DNA of 31,112 bases from a virus: IMG/VR virus record IMGVR_UViG_3300021142_001705, positions 1-31,112 of that record, one strand, 5' to 3'. Position 1 is the first letter of the stretch. The number at the start of each line of letters is the position of its first letter. The position numbers and the translations under genes were made by a program. The notes below the pieces were generated by a model. It did not search any database, was not told the origin of the DNA, and saw only the letters and a program-made list of their open reading frames with translations. This document shows, piece by piece, positions 7,263 through 15,172 of this stretch.

Positions 7263-7816
7263 TGCGTATTACAGAAATCATTACCGAACGCAGGCAAGCC
7301 ATGTTGCAATGGTTTCGACAGATATTGCCCAATTATCCTGACTATGTTATTCGAGATTTAATTTACAACTTTGGTCGTGGTCGTTGGCCCAAAAAATATT
7401 CCACGCTCAACAGAAACGAAGTAATACGCGGCCTGCAACTGCACCTGGGAATTGATGATAAGACAGAATGGAGATTAGAGCAATTGCCATTTACCCTAGA
7501 CATGTTTGTGCCTAGGGTACAGAAACAATTAGAAAAAGACATTGCCGAACAAACATCACGATTAAAATTTCAAAATGTATTACAAACTGCACAGGGCGTT
7601 GCCGAAAACGAACTTGACCCAAGAGATGACGACGAGCGTATGCAGATACAACGACGCCTGGCTCAACAGCAAGGTGGAGTTAGACAGGAACCAGTTATTT
7701 TGATCAAGCATCCGCAAGGATATATATTAATAGAAGGATGGCATAGAACCATACAACATTTTGTTGCATATCCCGAGGGATATCGTGGGCCAGCCTGGGT
7801 GGCTTATCCCAAATAG
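7262..7816 (+). CDS. Tagged protein with C-terminal ParB-like domain
   Basis: The 184-residue product starts MRITEIITE, the tag form. Residues 10-110 are helical and charged with no motif I recognise. VAEN at 113-116 followed by an Asp/Glu-rich linker could be a second prohead-protease site. Residues about 143-184 (EPVILIKHPQGYILIEGWHRTIQHF) resemble the ParB/Srx fold, whose hallmark G-x-H-R loop binds nucleotides; here it reads EGWHRT. Related domains occur in nucleases, CTPases and phosphotransfer enzymes. It is the last gene of the tagged cluster and is followed by a structured intergenic region. The ParB-like call is moderately supported and the function is unknown. Confidence 0.5.
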   Translation: MRITEIITERRQAMLQWFRQILPNYPDYVIRDLIYNFGRGRWPKKYSTLNRNEVIRGLQLHLGIDDKTEWRLEQLPFTLDMFVPRVQKQLEKDIAEQTSRLKFQNVLQTAQGVAENELDPRDDDERMQIQRRLAQQQGGVRQEPVILIKHPQGYILIEGWHRTIQHFVAYPEGYRGPAWVAYPK

Positions 7817-7820
7817 AACA

Positions 7821-7906
7821 CCTACCTTAGGTTCCGTTGTCGCAACGGTTAGGGCACAAGCCCAGGCGTCAAATAGGCGGCTGCTGCCTAATACACGAAT
7901 TACGCC
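7821..7906 (+). ncRNA. Candidate structured RNA between tagged cluster and oxygenase gene
   Basis: This non-coding stretch holds several perfect short stems: CCGTTG (7834-7839) with CAACGG (7843-7848) around a TCG loop, GGGC (7852-7855) with GCCC (7860-7863), GGCGT (7865-7869) with ACGCC (7902-7906), and nested TAGGC (7874-7878) with GCCTA (7886-7890). CCTA (7821-7824) can also pair with TAGG (7850-7853). It lacks a tRNA T-loop and matches no riboswitch I know. It could be a small RNA, a cis-regulator of the gene at 7937 or a processing site. Confidence 0.4.
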
Positions 7907-7936
7907 AGATTCTGTATAAAGTGAGCATTAATAATT

Positions 7937-8461
7937 ATGATCGAATTCAAGGAACTAGCACCGGGACTGTGGCATGTGACAAAATTTTTCCCCGATCATG
8001 TGTGGGAATCCGTGGTTGACCAAGTGACCAAATTATCCAATGATTTGTACGATCCACGCACCGAACCCAATAGACTCAGACTTGAAGTGTACGAGCATTT
8101 GCGTGATACCGAACTTGGACAACTGTTGATACAGTATGGCCAGTCAACTGCAACCGTTGTGAAAAAATTAGTGAATTCGGTGCAGCCCAGCAACGGAGTC
8201 AATGTCAGTCTTTGGCGAGATTTACCGCGATTTCAAAGTCCCTGGCACGCAGATGAATTTACTAGACTACCAACTGCACAAATTTACATGACCGGATTGT
8301 CGGATTCGGGTACTGCATTTGATATCGATGGCCATCAATTCAGTTTGCCATTTACTCCCAATACCGGATATTTAATGGACAACAGTTATCAATATCAGCA
8401 CGGCATGCTCAAATTGATTGGCAAGGAACTTCGGCAATCAATGTACTTGATTTATAGATAA
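7937..8461 (+). CDS. 2OG-Fe(II) oxygenase-like protein (prolyl hydroxylase type)
   Basis: The 174-residue product shows a compact double-stranded beta-helix pattern: VSLWRDLPRFQSPWHADEF with the H-x-D pair His104/Asp106, AQIYMTGLSDSGTAFDIDG, then His155 in YQYQHGM and Arg166 in KELRQSMYLIY. These are the iron ligands and 2OG-binding Arg of prolyl-4-hydroxylase-like phage proteins. The substrate cannot be predicted. The gene follows a structured non-coding region. The dsbA promoter overlaps its 3' end. It is the second of three oxygenase-like genes in the window. Confidence 0.65.
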   Translation: MIEFKELAPGLWHVTKFFPDHVWESVVDQVTKLSNDLYDPRTEPNRLRLEVYEHLRDTELGQLLIQYGQSTATVVKKLVNSVQPSNGVNVSLWRDLPRFQSPWHADEFTRLPTAQIYMTGLSDSGTAFDIDGHQFSLPFTPNTGYLMDNSYQYQHGMLKLIGKELRQSMYLIYR

Positions 8462-8475
8462 CTACAGTCTATAAT
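8447..8475 (+). promoter_or_regulatory. Sigma-70 type promoter for dsbA
   Basis: TTGATT (8447-8452) and TATAAT (8470-8475) are 17 bp apart. The -35 box lies within the end of the oxygenase-like gene. The predicted start near 8482 gives a short leader containing AAGGAG (8488-8493) before the ATG at 8499. Confidence 0.65.
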
Positions 8476-8498
8476 AGTTGCTTTACTAAGGAGAACTT

Positions 8499-8759
8499 AT
8501 GACAGCACGTATGTTTAGTGGTGCAGAAAAAGCCAAACTAACACAAATTATCAATGAAGGCATGCGGGTCATGCAAGAAGTGGACGATCTCAATGCCGGA
8601 CTTGCCGACACTGTCAAAGCCATTGCCGAAGAAATGGAACTGAAGCCAGCGGTGCTAAAAAAGGCCATTCGTACTGCACACAAGGCCAGCCTGACTGCAA
8701 CCAACCAAGATCACGAAGATTTGAACACAATCTTAGAAACAGTTGGTAAAACACTTTGA
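8499..8759 (+). CDS. dsbA: DsbA-like dsDNA-binding protein
   Basis: The 86-residue, highly helical product reads like the T4-like phage DsbA family: KLTQIINEGMRVMQEVDDLNAGL, DTVKAIAEEMELKPAVLKKAIRTAHKA. T4 DsbA binds double-stranded DNA and stimulates late transcription. The second half looks like a small helix-turn-helix-type unit. A strong ribosome-binding site (AAGGAG) and its own sigma-70 promoter precede it, consistent with a separately expressed regulatory or DNA-binding protein. Identification is from recognised family resemblance. Confidence 0.6.
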   Translation: MTARMFSGAEKAKLTQIINEGMRVMQEVDDLNAGLADTVKAIAEEMELKPAVLKKAIRTAHKASLTATNQDHEDLNTILETVGKTL

Positions 8760-9052
8760 AATGGCTTGATAATACTCTTGATTGGATGCGTCGTGACTAT
8801 CAAGAGTATCCTGCACGTTTTGTGTTAGAAGTGCTGGGCTGGGTTGGCAGTGTGGGTTGTGCGGTTGGAATGACTGTGTTTTTACCCAATCCGCCCTTGT
8901 TGCCATTGTATTGTATCTGGGTCTGTAGTACAATAATATACTCCTGGGCCGCATGGACTCGGGGCAGTTTTGGCATGCTGGCCAACTATGCGCTGTTGTT
9001 TACCATTGACACCATTGGTTTGATAAGGCTCGTAATTGACGCCACTAAATAA
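8756..9052 (+). CDS. Small membrane protein, about three TM segments
   Basis: The 98-residue frame starts at a TTG that overlaps the dsbA stop (TTGA), a coupled start analogous to ATGA. The next in-frame ATG is at 8786 and would remove ten residues. Hydrophobic segments lie near residues 23-45 (VLEVLGWVGSVGCAVGMTVF), 47-67 and 75-94, with a short Trp/Arg-containing loop (AAWTRGSFGM). I recognise it as a kind of protein common in T4-like marine phages, but its function is not known. Confidence 0.65.
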   Translation: MKWLDNTLDWMRRDYQEYPARFVLEVLGWVGSVGCAVGMTVFLPNPPLLPLYCIWVCSTIIYSWAAWTRGSFGMLANYALLFTIDTIGLIRLVIDATK

Positions 9053-9119
9053 TATAGAGTCGCTTACTTACAAGCAAGAATTACAGTATTTGCCAGCTAA
9101 AAGTGGCATGGGAGCATAA

Positions 9120-11780
9120 ATGAGTTACGTAGACGCACTGTTTGAACGTGCAAAAGATAGAATCCATGTAGTAGAACGAGTCAATGGCGAGCGTGTTTAT
9201 CGAGAATATCCGGCCAACTATGTTTTTTACTATGACGATCCTCGCGGCAAGCATCGTACCATATATGGTACACCGGTCACTAGATTTCACAGTCGTACCA
9301 GCAAAGAGTTCCAAAAAGAATTAAAAATAAACAGTCACAAACGTATATGGGAAAGTGACATCAATCCCATATTCCGATGTCTAGAAGAAAACTATCTCGG
9401 TGTTGATTCGCCCAAACTACAAACTGCATTTTTTGATATTGAGGTCGACTTTGATCCCGAACGTGGTTACAGTCGACCCGAAGATCCGTTTAATCCCATC
9501 ACCAGTATTTCGGTTTATCTAGACTGGATGGAAAAAATGATCACCTTGGTGGTTCCACCCAAAAGTTATTCGTGGGCCACTGCCGAAGAAATCTGCAGTC
9601 GATTTGACAACTGCTTCTTGTTTGAACGCGAAGAGGACATGTTGAACACTTTCCTCGAACTGGTGCAGGATGCAGATATTGTAAGTGGTTGGAACTCGGA
9701 AGGTTTTGATATTCCGTATACAGTTATGCGCATACACAAGGTACTGAGCAAGGACGACACACGAAGACTTTGTTTGTGGAATCAGTTTCCCAAACAACGT
9801 ATGTTTGAACGGTTTGGTGCAGAAAATCTCACATTTGACTTGATTGGTCGTGTTCACATGGATTATATGCAACTGTATAGAAAATACACTTACGAAGAGC
9901 GACACAGTTACAGTTTAGATTCGATTGCTGAATATGAATTGGGCGAACGCAAAACACAATACGAAGGCACACTGGACCAACTGTACAATAAAGATTTTCC
10001 GTTGTTTATTGAATACAATAGACAGGATACTATGATTATCGCCAAACTAGACAAGAAATTACGTTTCTTGGATCTAGCAAACGAATTGGCACACGATAAC
10101 ACTGTTTTACTTGCAACCACAATGGGTGCAGTGGCAGTTACCGAGCAAGCGATTATCAATGAAGCACATGCTCAAGGCATGATAGTACCTAACCGGAGAT
10201 CAAGAGATGACAAAGAACAAACCCAAGCCGCAGGTGCCTATGTTGCTTATCCCAAAAGAGGCATGCACGAATACATCGGCGCAATCGACATCAACTCGCT
10301 CTATCCCTCGGCTATTCGTGCCCTTAACATGGGACCGGAAACCATTGTTGGACAACTAAGACCCATAATGACTGATAAGTATATTGCAGACAAGGTGGCA
10401 GCTGGTGCCAGTTTTGCAGATGCATGGGAAAACATGTTTGGTAGTTTGGAGTATCAAGCGGTCATGTCCGGCGAAATCGGTACCGAAGTCACAATTGACT
10501 GGGAAGATGGATCAAGCGATGTCATGAGTGCCGCACAGGCCTGGAAATTGATATTTGACAGCAATCAACCCTGGACTGTGAGTGCCAATGGTACTATATT
10601 TAGATTTGACACAAAAGGAATAATTCCGGGATTATTGGAGAGATGGTATGCCGAACGAAAAGAAATGCAAGCAAAAAAGAAAGCCGCAACATCTACGGAA
10701 GAAACAGCGTTCTGGGACAAGCGACAACTTGTCAAAAAAATCAATCTCAACAGTCTCTACGGCGCTATTCTTAACGCCGGCTGTCGTTTCTTCGACCCAC
10801 GTATTGGTCAAAGCACAACGCTTACGGGCCGTATTATTGCAAAACACATGGATGCCTACGTCAATGAGTCAATCACGGGCGATTACGACCATACTGGCTC
10901 AGCTGTCATCTACGGTGACACAGACTCTGTCTACTTTACGGCGTGGCCGGCAATCAAAGAAGAAGTAGAGGCCGGACGCATGGAATGGAATCGAGAAATC
11001 TGTGTACAACTGTACGATACCATTGCCGAAGGTGTAAATGCCAGTTTTCCTGAATTTATGGAGCGTGCTTGCCACTGTCCGCGAGACATGGGTGCCATTA
11101 TCCGAGGCGGCCGTGAAATGGTGGCCAGCAAAGGTCTCTTTATTAAAAAGAAACGTTATGCAGTACTGATCTATGACATGGAAGGTGTGCGATTGGATGT
11201 GGGTGGTAAAAAGGGCAAAGTAAAAGCCATGGGCCTGGATCTAAAACGATCAGACACTCCCCGGGTAGTACAAGACTTTTTGAGCGACATTTTACAAGAC
11301 GTATTAACCGGTGCCGAGCGTGAAGCCATTGTGGACAAGGTTCGCGAATTTAAACTGTTGTTCAAGGATAGACCAGCATGGGAAAAAGGCACGCCCAAGC
11401 GTGTGAACAACTTGACCAAGTACACTGCCGAAGAACAACGACTAGGCAAAGCCAACATGCCGGGACACGTTAGAGCTGCAATGAACTGGAATAGACTAAA
11501 ACAAATGCATGGCGATAACTATTCAACTGCCATTGTTGACGGCATGAAAACCATTGTGTGTAAATTAAAAGATAATCCACTGGGACTTACCAGTGTCGGA
11601 TATCCTACCGATGTACTACACATTCCGCAATGGTTTAAAGAGTTACCATTTGATGATCAGCTGATGGAAAGTACCATTGTGGATCAAAAGGTAGAAAACT
11701 TGTTGGGTGTACTGGAATGGCATATTTCAGAAAGTACAAATATTAACTCATCTTTTGATGACCTTTTCTGTTTTGAATAA
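9120..11780 (+). CDS. 43: DNA polymerase, family B (gp43 type)
   Basis: The 886-residue product is full-length against T4 gp43 (898). Exonuclease motifs appear in order: FDIEVDF (Exo I), WNSEGFDIPY (Exo II) and YNRQDTMII (Exo III). Polymerase motifs follow: DINSLYPSAIR (A), KINLNSLYGAI (B) and VIYGDTDSVYF (C), then a KKKRY element. Both proofreading and polymerase active sites are therefore intact. It replicates the phage genome with the sliding clamp, probably encoded at 12767. The start at 9120 has a GGGAG ribosome-binding site about 7 nt upstream. If the DNA carries a 7-deazaguanine installed by DpdA after synthesis, this enzyme must also copy that template. No intein or split is present. 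Confidence 0.97.
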   Translation: MSYVDALFERAKDRIHVVERVNGERVYREYPANYVFYYDDPRGKHRTIYGTPVTRFHSRTSKEFQKELKINSHKRIWESDINPIFRCLEENYLGVDSPKLQTAFFDIEVDFDPERGYSRPEDPFNPITSISVYLDWMEKMITLVVPPKSYSWATAEEICSRFDNCFLFEREEDMLNTFLELVQDADIVSGWNSEGFDIPYTVMRIHKVLSKDDTRRLCLWNQFPKQRMFERFGAENLTFDLIGRVHMDYMQLYRKYTYEERHSYSLDSIAEYELGERKTQYEGTLDQLYNKDFPLFIEYNRQDTMIIAKLDKKLRFLDLANELAHDNTVLLATTMGAVAVTEQAIINEAHAQGMIVPNRRSRDDKEQTQAAGAYVAYPKRGMHEYIGAIDINSLYPSAIRALNMGPETIVGQLRPIMTDKYIADKVAAGASFADAWENMFGSLEYQAVMSGEIGTEVTIDWEDGSSDVMSAAQAWKLIFDSNQPWTVSANGTIFRFDTKGIIPGLLERWYAERKEMQAKKKAATSTEETAFWDKRQLVKKINLNSLYGAILNAGCRFFDPRIGQSTTLTGRIIAKHMDAYVNESITGDYDHTGSAVIYGDTDSVYFTAWPAIKEEVEAGRMEWNREICVQLYDTIAEGVNASFPEFMERACHCPRDMGAIIRGGREMVASKGLFIKKKRYAVLIYDMEGVRLDVGGKKGKVKAMGLDLKRSDTPRVVQDFLSDILQDVLTGAEREAIVDKVREFKLLFKDRPAWEKGTPKRVNNLTKYTAEEQRLGKANMPGHVRAAMNWNRLKQMHGDNYSTAIVDGMKTIVCKLKDNPLGLTSVGYPTDVLHIPQWFKELPFDDQLMESTIVDQKVENLLGVLEWHISESTNINSSFDDLFCFE

Positions 11781-12718
11781 TGAAGATCAGTAAACTACTT
11801 GAACTAAGAGACAATCTTATAGCGGTATACGATACTGATTCCTTGATTCAAAAAATAAATGAACTGGTTATTGATTTGTCAAATGTCAAGAGCGGAATCA
11901 CTGACAATGACAGTCAACAACAGATAACCAACATCTTAACAAAGTTGCTGGATGCTATCAACAACATACAGTTGTCAGACGAGTCGTTCAACACACTAAT
12001 TGATAGCATAAAAGGCCAAATCAAGTCCAAGGAAACCGGGTACTTCAAAGAAGACTATCAATTATCTTTGCCCAAAGATCCGTTAAAGGTCATACGCGAG
12101 CATCGCGTGCTCTATGTTGACGACAACGTCAAACGCGAAATTGAGGAGCGTGCGGCATTTTATACTGATTGGAAATATCCAGCACTGGAAATTTGTTGTC
12201 GTGACGGTGCACTGACCAAGCACATGGTTGCTGCTGATCCGTTGTACGTGATTGAACATCATAAAGAATTTATTGATTCCACGCTTGGCCAGTTTCCCGA
12301 AGCGTATCAAAGACGTATTAGGCCTTATCTTGTTTCGCCCGATGATGCGCTGACCGATATTTTACCAAAAAATCAATTTGGATTTGTGCTGTGTTGGAAT
12401 TTTTTAAATTACGAAAATTTTGTAAACACTCAGATCTATTTAAAATCAATTTTTGAATTACTGCGTCCGGGTGGGGTGTTTATGTTTAGTTATAATGATG
12501 GCGACAGTGCATACGGAGCGGCCATGGCCGAAAGCATGGTTGCAACCTATATTCCCACTCCCACATTGATTGAGTCGGCAAAAACCATCGGTTACGAAAT
12601 TGTCACACATCAAAAAAGAAACAATCGCCTGAGTTGGATCGAAATCAAGAAACCAGGCGCATTGACCACAAACAAAGCGCACCAAGTCATGGGCGAAATA
12701 AATCATATCACGCCTTGA
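11780..12718 (+). CDS. Class I SAM-dependent methyltransferase with tag-like N-terminus
   Basis: The 312-residue product starts in a TAATG overlap with the polymerase gene. It begins MKISKLLELRDN, close in form to the tags at 377, 766, 6205 and 7262. Residues 10-95 are a helical, Asn/Asp-rich region. A methyltransferase fold follows: ALEICCRDGALTKH is a motif I variant, FGFVLCWNFLNY marks motif II/IV, and LLRPGGVFMFSYNDGD is the usual post-motif strand. The substrate is not evident; DNA, protein and small molecules all remain possible. It sits between polymerase and clamp genes rather than in the tagged cluster. The tag resemblance may therefore be fortuitous or mark another packaged enzyme. 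Confidence 0.65.
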   Translation: MKISKLLELRDNLIAVYDTDSLIQKINELVIDLSNVKSGITDNDSQQQITNILTKLLDAINNIQLSDESFNTLIDSIKGQIKSKETGYFKEDYQLSLPKDPLKVIREHRVLYVDDNVKREIEERAAFYTDWKYPALEICCRDGALTKHMVAADPLYVIEHHKEFIDSTLGQFPEAYQRRIRPYLVSPDDALTDILPKNQFGFVLCWNFLNYENFVNTQIYLKSIFELLRPGGVFMFSYNDGDSAYGAAMAESMVATYIPTPTLIESAKTIGYEIVTHQKRNNRLSWIEIKKPGALTTNKAHQVMGEINHITP

Positions 12719-12743
12719 CTTTTTCTAAATACACTGCTATAAT
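12715..12743 (+). promoter_or_regulatory. Sigma-70 type promoter for the clamp gene
   Basis: TTGACT (12715-12720) and TATAAT (12738-12743) are 17 bp apart, with the -35 box overlapping the methyltransferase stop codon. A GGAGA ribosome-binding site precedes the ATG at 12767. It gives the probable clamp gene and the coupled genes downstream an independent start. Confidence 0.7.
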
Positions 12744-12766
12744 ACTATTATCAACGGAGAACACTA

Positions 12767-13513
12767 ATGAAAGATTATTTACTTGACATTGTCAAACACA
12801 CCGCCGGCTTTAATGCGCTGACCCTGATAAAGGTCACAGGTACTGAGACCAGTACCGTGGTCGATTCTTGGGATCGAGCAGACAAAACAGTGGTACTACA
12901 TGCCGAATTCAAAGCACCAGTGGCAGAATTTGTTGGCAAATTCGGTATGCCAAACATAGATAGACTCAACAGTATATTGAGCAATCCCGAATATGCCGAG
13001 GATGCAAAGTTCACAGTTGAAACTCAGAAAAACGCCACTACCGGCCTAGATGAATTATCAGCAATTCATTTTGAAAACAAGGATGGTGATTTTAAAAATT
13101 CCTATCGATTCATGGCCGGTAATATTGCTGACAGTCAAATGCCAACACTGTCGATGAAAAAACAAATTAGTACTTGGACCACTGAAATAAGACCCAGTGT
13201 GACCAGTATTCAACGTTTGCGACTGCAAACACAGATTCATAATGCCAGCACTGTTTTTAGCACACGAGTAGTTGATGGTGATTTGGTTGTGTATTTTGGT
13301 GATCCTTCTAGCCATACCGGTAATTTTATATTTCACAAGGATACCGGATGGACACTGAAAAATGAAACTTATTGGCCAACTGCAACCATTAACAGTGTGC
13401 TGTCGATGCCGGGCGAAAAGACCATGAAACTGTCAGATGAAAATACTGCAATGATCACAGTTGATTCGGGACTGGCAGTTTATTCGTATAGAATCATGGC
13501 ACAAACAAAATAA
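12767..13513 (+). CDS. 45: Probable sliding clamp (gp45 type)
   Basis: The 248-residue product is near the length of T4 gp45 (228). Clamp-like features are EFVGKFGMPNIDRLNSIL in the first domain, alternating beta-rich segments throughout (HFENKDGDFKNSYRFM, DGDLVVYFGD), and a C-terminal EKTMKLSDENTAMITVDSGLA followed by VYSYRIMAQ. Clamps encircle DNA and hold the polymerase; in T4, gp45 also activates late transcription. Location one gene after the polymerase and a dedicated promoter support the call. The sequence has diverged from T4 and no single residue proves it. Confidence 0.6.
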   Translation: MKDYLLDIVKHTAGFNALTLIKVTGTETSTVVDSWDRADKTVVLHAEFKAPVAEFVGKFGMPNIDRLNSILSNPEYAEDAKFTVETQKNATTGLDELSAIHFENKDGDFKNSYRFMAGNIADSQMPTLSMKKQISTWTTEIRPSVTSIQRLRLQTQIHNASTVFSTRVVDGDLVVYFGDPSSHTGNFIFHKDTGWTLKNETYWPTATINSVLSMPGEKTMKLSDENTAMITVDSGLAVYSYRIMAQTK

Positions 13514-15172
13514 ATGTTGATAGATGCAGGATTCTTGACCAAATGGGAGACCAAAGGTCACCGTTATGGCATGTGTATGAGTCATCCCGACCGGGACCTT
13601 GCGTATATCAATATTCCAAAAAATGCCACGTCGTGGACCAAACCCAATTTACGTGATTGGAATTGGGAAGTTTACAACTATCATCACGACAGTTTTATAC
13701 GAGATAAAACAAAGATTGTGGCCTTGCGTGAACCCATTGATCGCTGGATCAGTGGTATTGCTGAATATTTTGCTTTGTACTATCAATCGTATACACCAGA
13801 TGATATGACTCCGATGTTGATTGACATGGTGTTTGATCAAGTCACATTTGACGATCATACCGAACAACAGACACATTTCTTACACGGTCTTGATACTGAC
13901 AGTTGTGTATTTTTAAAATGCAACAGTGCCTATAGAATTAACTTTGGTAGGTTACTCAAAGAACACAGTATGATGAACAATTATGAAAATTATAATTATC
14001 AGAACACCAGTGGAGAAAGTCCGATTCGGAATCGATGGAAAGAATTTTTCAGTGAGCAAATTGAAAAACAACCAGAATATTTTGAACGTCTTAGAAGATA
14101 TTTTTCTGCCGACTACGAGTTGTACAACACAGTCAAATACTATGGCAGCGATCATCCCTTAAACTTGTCAGTGTTGGCCACCTTTGGTTCTAATTATCCG
14201 CGTGGCGCACATTATACCGGTCCCGAGATTGCCAACAAATGTGATATGCCATGGAAAAGTCTAAGCATTGATAGATCTGGCAATTGTTTTGTATGCATAT
14301 GCGAAGCGCATTTGCCAATACCGATCGGCAAGATCAACGATTTTGGCAATTTACGAGACATTTGGACCAATGATCAAACTCAGCAACTGCAACAGACCAT
14401 TACAGATAAGAAATTTACCTACTGTGCAATTGAACATTGTGGTATAACACAGGCACCCATCAAGTTGGATGAATATCGAATATCGGTCAATATTGACGAA
14501 AGTTGCAATCTAGCCTGCCCCAGTTGTAGACGTGCCCCGGTCAATCATACCACGGGAGATTATTTTGAAAAAAGCAAATCACAGGTAGAGCATTTTGTAA
14601 AATTACTTAACAATTTTAGATTACCACTTTATCTTACCATGACCGGAAACGGTGATCCTTTGGCCAGTTTAATCATGAGGCCGTTAGTTCTGGATTGGCA
14701 ACCGCGGGCTCGACAACGTGTGCAGTTGTTTACTAACGGACACTTGATGAAAAAATTATTGCCCGACAGCACAATTCTAAATAACATATCAGATTTTAAA
14801 ATAAGTGTAGATGCTGGTAGCGAAAGTGTGTATGAAAACGTGCGCAAGCCCGGCAAATTCAAAAATCTTAGAGAAAATCTAGATTGGTTGGCTGAAAATC
14901 GTCGACCTGGAGTAAATGTGCGTTTGATGTATTGCTTACAGGCTGCCAATGCCAATGATGTTGTAAATTTTGCAGAAATGTGTAATAATTACAACTTTAT
15001 TGGAGAGATTACAAAACTAGACAATTGGTTTACTTTTGATGATTTCAACAGCCAAAATGTTGTGGACAATCGCGCACATCCGTTGAGATCTACAGCCATT
15101 GATCAATTGAGACAAATTCAAGACCGGCCCAACATAGTGCTGTCTAATCCTGTTAAACGAATATTATTATGA
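13514..15172 (+). CDS. Fusion protein: sulfotransferase-like, SPASM, radical SAM
   Basis: The 552-residue product begins directly after the clamp stop codon. Residues 1-210 look like a sulfotransferase: YINIPKNATSW at 31-41 fits the 5'-phosphosulfate loop, LREPIDRWISG at 71-81 the 3'-phosphate site, and a YFSADYELYN segment ends the domain. Residues 243-309 hold Cys243, Cys258, Cys261, Cys263, Cys304 and Cys309, a SPASM-like auxiliary Fe-S domain. Residues 322-450 form a radical SAM core with Cys331-x3-Cys335-x2-Cys338, a TGNGDPL segment and SVDAGSESVYENVRKPGKF. SPASM normally follows the radical SAM core, so the order is inverted. ATGA overlap with dpdA suggests a role in the same operon, possibly base or peptide modification. 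The substrate is unknown. Confidence 0.75.
   Translation: MLIDAGFLTKWETKGHRYGMCMSHPDRDLAYINIPKNATSWTKPNLRDWNWEVYNYHHDSFIRDKTKIVALREPIDRWISGIAEYFALYYQSYTPDDMTPMLIDMVFDQVTFDDHTEQQTHFLHGLDTDSCVFLKCNSAYRINFGRLLKEHSMMNNYENYNYQNTSGESPIRNRWKEFFSEQIEKQPEYFERLRRYFSADYELYNTVKYYGSDHPLNLSVLATFGSNYPRGAHYTGPEIANKCDMPWKSLSIDRSGNCFVCICEAHLPIPIGKINDFGNLRDIWTNDQTQQLQQTITDKKFTYCAIEHCGITQAPIKLDEYRISVNIDESCNLACPSCRRAPVNHTTGDYFEKSKSQVEHFVKLLNNFRLPLYLTMTGNGDPLASLIMRPLVLDWQPRARQRVQLFTNGHLMKKLLPDSTILNNISDFKISVDAGSESVYENVRKPGKFKNLRENLDWLAENRRPGVNVRLMYCLQAANANDVVNFAEMCNNYNFIGEITKLDNWFTFDDFNSQNVVDNRAHPLRSTAIDQLRQIQDRPNIVLSNPVKRILL

Noticed and set aside
7821-7906. tRNA or tmRNA in the structured intergenic region
   Set aside because: There is no T-loop, acceptor stem or CCA-type end. 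The GCTGCCTAA near 7882 recalls a tmRNA tag end, but an in-frame TAG precedes it.
7837-8019. 60-residue frame across the intergenic region
   Set aside because: It overlaps the structured RNA and the oxygenase start in another frame, has no ribosome-binding site and its composition is not protein-like.
9036-9119. Promoter before DNA polymerase (TTGACG or TTACTT)
   Set aside because: Spacing to the possible -10 boxes (11 bp, or 17 bp with TATTTG) is wrong or the boxes are too weak.
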